Below, in pieces: positions 62,856-64,000 of a stretch of 64,000 nucleotides of DNA. The DNA is from Corynespora cassiicola (lineage: Eukaryota; Ascomycota; Dothideomycetes; Pleosporales; Corynesporascaceae). The stretch covers positions 62,001 to 126,000 of the forward strand of contig JAEUWY010000013.1 in the NCBI GenBank assembly GCA_022059125.1. Reading direction: 5' to 3'. The position numbers and the translations under genes were made by a program. The notes below the pieces were generated by a model, which saw only the letters and a list, made by a program, of their open reading frames with translations, did no database searches and had not been told where the DNA came from. How positions within the stretch are numbered: the stretch's first letter is position 1; every line of letters begins with the position of its first letter.

Positions 62856-64000
62856 TTAATTTTCCGGCGATATTTTATCTATAAAATAAATATTTTTACT
62901 ACTAAATTATTTTTTAAATATAATTTTTTACTATTTAAAAGTATTTTAAACTAGTTTAGCGTTTTTAAATTTATTTTATAGTATATTTAAAATAGTATAG
63001 TTATAGTAGTTACGTGTACGCTGTTATTATATATAAATTCTGTAATTAGTAACTAAATTACTTAATTATTCTGTTTTAAATAATGATAGTATTTAAAATA
63101 TTATTTTAAAGTTTAATTTTGTTTTTCTGTTTATTTATCTGTTTTAAAATAATAAATAAAAAATAAAACTTTTAAAGTATCTAAGTAGTAATAAAAACTA
63201 TTTTAATATTTAAAATTTATTAAAAGTTTTTAATTTAAAATAATATTTTTTAAAGTTCTATAAAATTAAACTATTTTTTTTATTTAGATTTAAGTTAAAT
63301 TTTAAGCGGTTTAATTCGCTTAAACTAAAATATAATAAATTATTTTTATTAATTAGTTTACTACTATTAGTATTAAGTTATATATTTAGCTAAAATACTT
63401 TAATAAAAAAAGTTTAGTAATAAAGTTTATTATAATATCTAACTACAGCTTATTAAAAATTAAAAAAAAATTAAATAAGCTATAAAAATAGTATTTAGCT
63501 ATAATTAATTTTTTATATTTTAAATAGTTATTACAGTACGCCTTTATATTTTTTTTAATTTTTTTCTAATAGTATTTACGTCTAATTTTTTTTAGCATTT
63601 TTTTTACTTTAAAATAATCTGCTATTAAACTATTATAGTATTTCTAAAATATTTTAGTTTTTTTTTAATCTGTACTTAGTTGTAATTCTAACTAATTAAT
63701 TATTTAATATTATTTTAAAGTAAAAATAAAAAGTTATTTTTTTTTAAAAAGTTTTTTTTTTTACTGTTTTTACTGCAAAAGTCTAAAATTAAAATATTTT
63801 TTTTTAAAACTTTTTTTATTTTTTTATTTTTTTTTTATTTTTAGGTAGTTTTTTTCTAATACAAAGTTCTAAAAGTCTCTAATATTTTATTTAAAATATT
63901 TTAGTACTATTTATATACTTTTTAAATAATTTTATAATTATTACTAGTATTACGGGATCTTATAAAGATTTCTAGGTTATTATAGCTTATAGTAGCTCTA
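62856..64000. repeat. Extremely AT-rich block with RIP-like composition
   Basis: Over about 1.15 kb the sequence is almost entirely A and T with long T and A runs and dense TpA. The few C residues are mostly in CpT or CpG; CpA and TpG are rare. This is what repeat-induced point mutation leaves after mutating CpA to TpA on both strands. There is no reading frame and the block runs off the window. It is probably the edge of a RIP-destroyed repeat, AT-isochore or pericentromere/subtelomere. Confidence 0.85.

Noticed and set aside
1..64000. tRNA, rRNA and CRISPR searches by eye
   Set aside because: No cloverleaf with a GGTTCRANNCC arm, no rRNA-like block and no regularly spaced short repeats were found.

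Overview
This window is nuclear DNA of a filamentous ascomycete (Pezizomycotina). Most recognisable genes carry 40-60 nt GT-AG introns with CTAAC- or CTGAC-like branch sites. Fungal families are present: a DUF3455-type secreted protein, NxxAQxxxR bZIPs, a KN homeobox/C2H2 factor, a DUF-like chromodomain protein and an F-box protein. The right end falls into an AT-only block with the look of repeat-induced point mutation (RIP). The genus cannot be named from the sequence alone. Exon-intron models below were built by hand from frame continuity and splice signals.

Layout. 1-12.9 kb is a gene-poor repeat zone. A nearly intact, very young Ty1/copia retrotransposon (2345-8224, identical 122-bp LTRs, perfect 5-bp target duplication) has landed inside the coding sequence of a minus-strand gene. 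Removing it restores one reading frame. 12.9-17 kb holds a homeobox/zinc-finger transcription factor and a decayed alcohol dehydrogenase. 17-43 kb is a compact gene island: a MADS-like protein, a zinc-ribbon-like protein, a 994-residue RING-patatin protein, a zipperless bZIP, several short coiled-coil proteins, an F-box protein, a small Myb-like protein, two paralogous SANT/Myb-like genes, a secreted DUF3455 protein, membrane and GPI-type proteins and several unknowns. 43-62.8 kb is again sparse and AT-richer. It has two multi-pass membrane protein genes, a bZIP with a cryptic in-frame intron, an AT-hook coiled-coil gene, a chromodomain gene and solo LTRs, one nested in an older repeat. From about 62.86 kb to the end the DNA is almost pure A+T.

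How the genes relate. There is no metabolic cluster. The island is enriched in small, single-domain, probably nuclear proteins with N-terminal DNA-binding-like or coiled-coil segments, some in paralogous pairs sharing exon structure. These sit next to a patatin-RING protein of the kind used as effectors in fungal recognition systems. A joint function is speculation. The firmest observations are the gene disrupted by copia, the UGA-CUA gag-pol junction, the nested LTR with its empty site, and the in-frame intron that separates the basic region from the zipper in the 52.6-kb bZIP.
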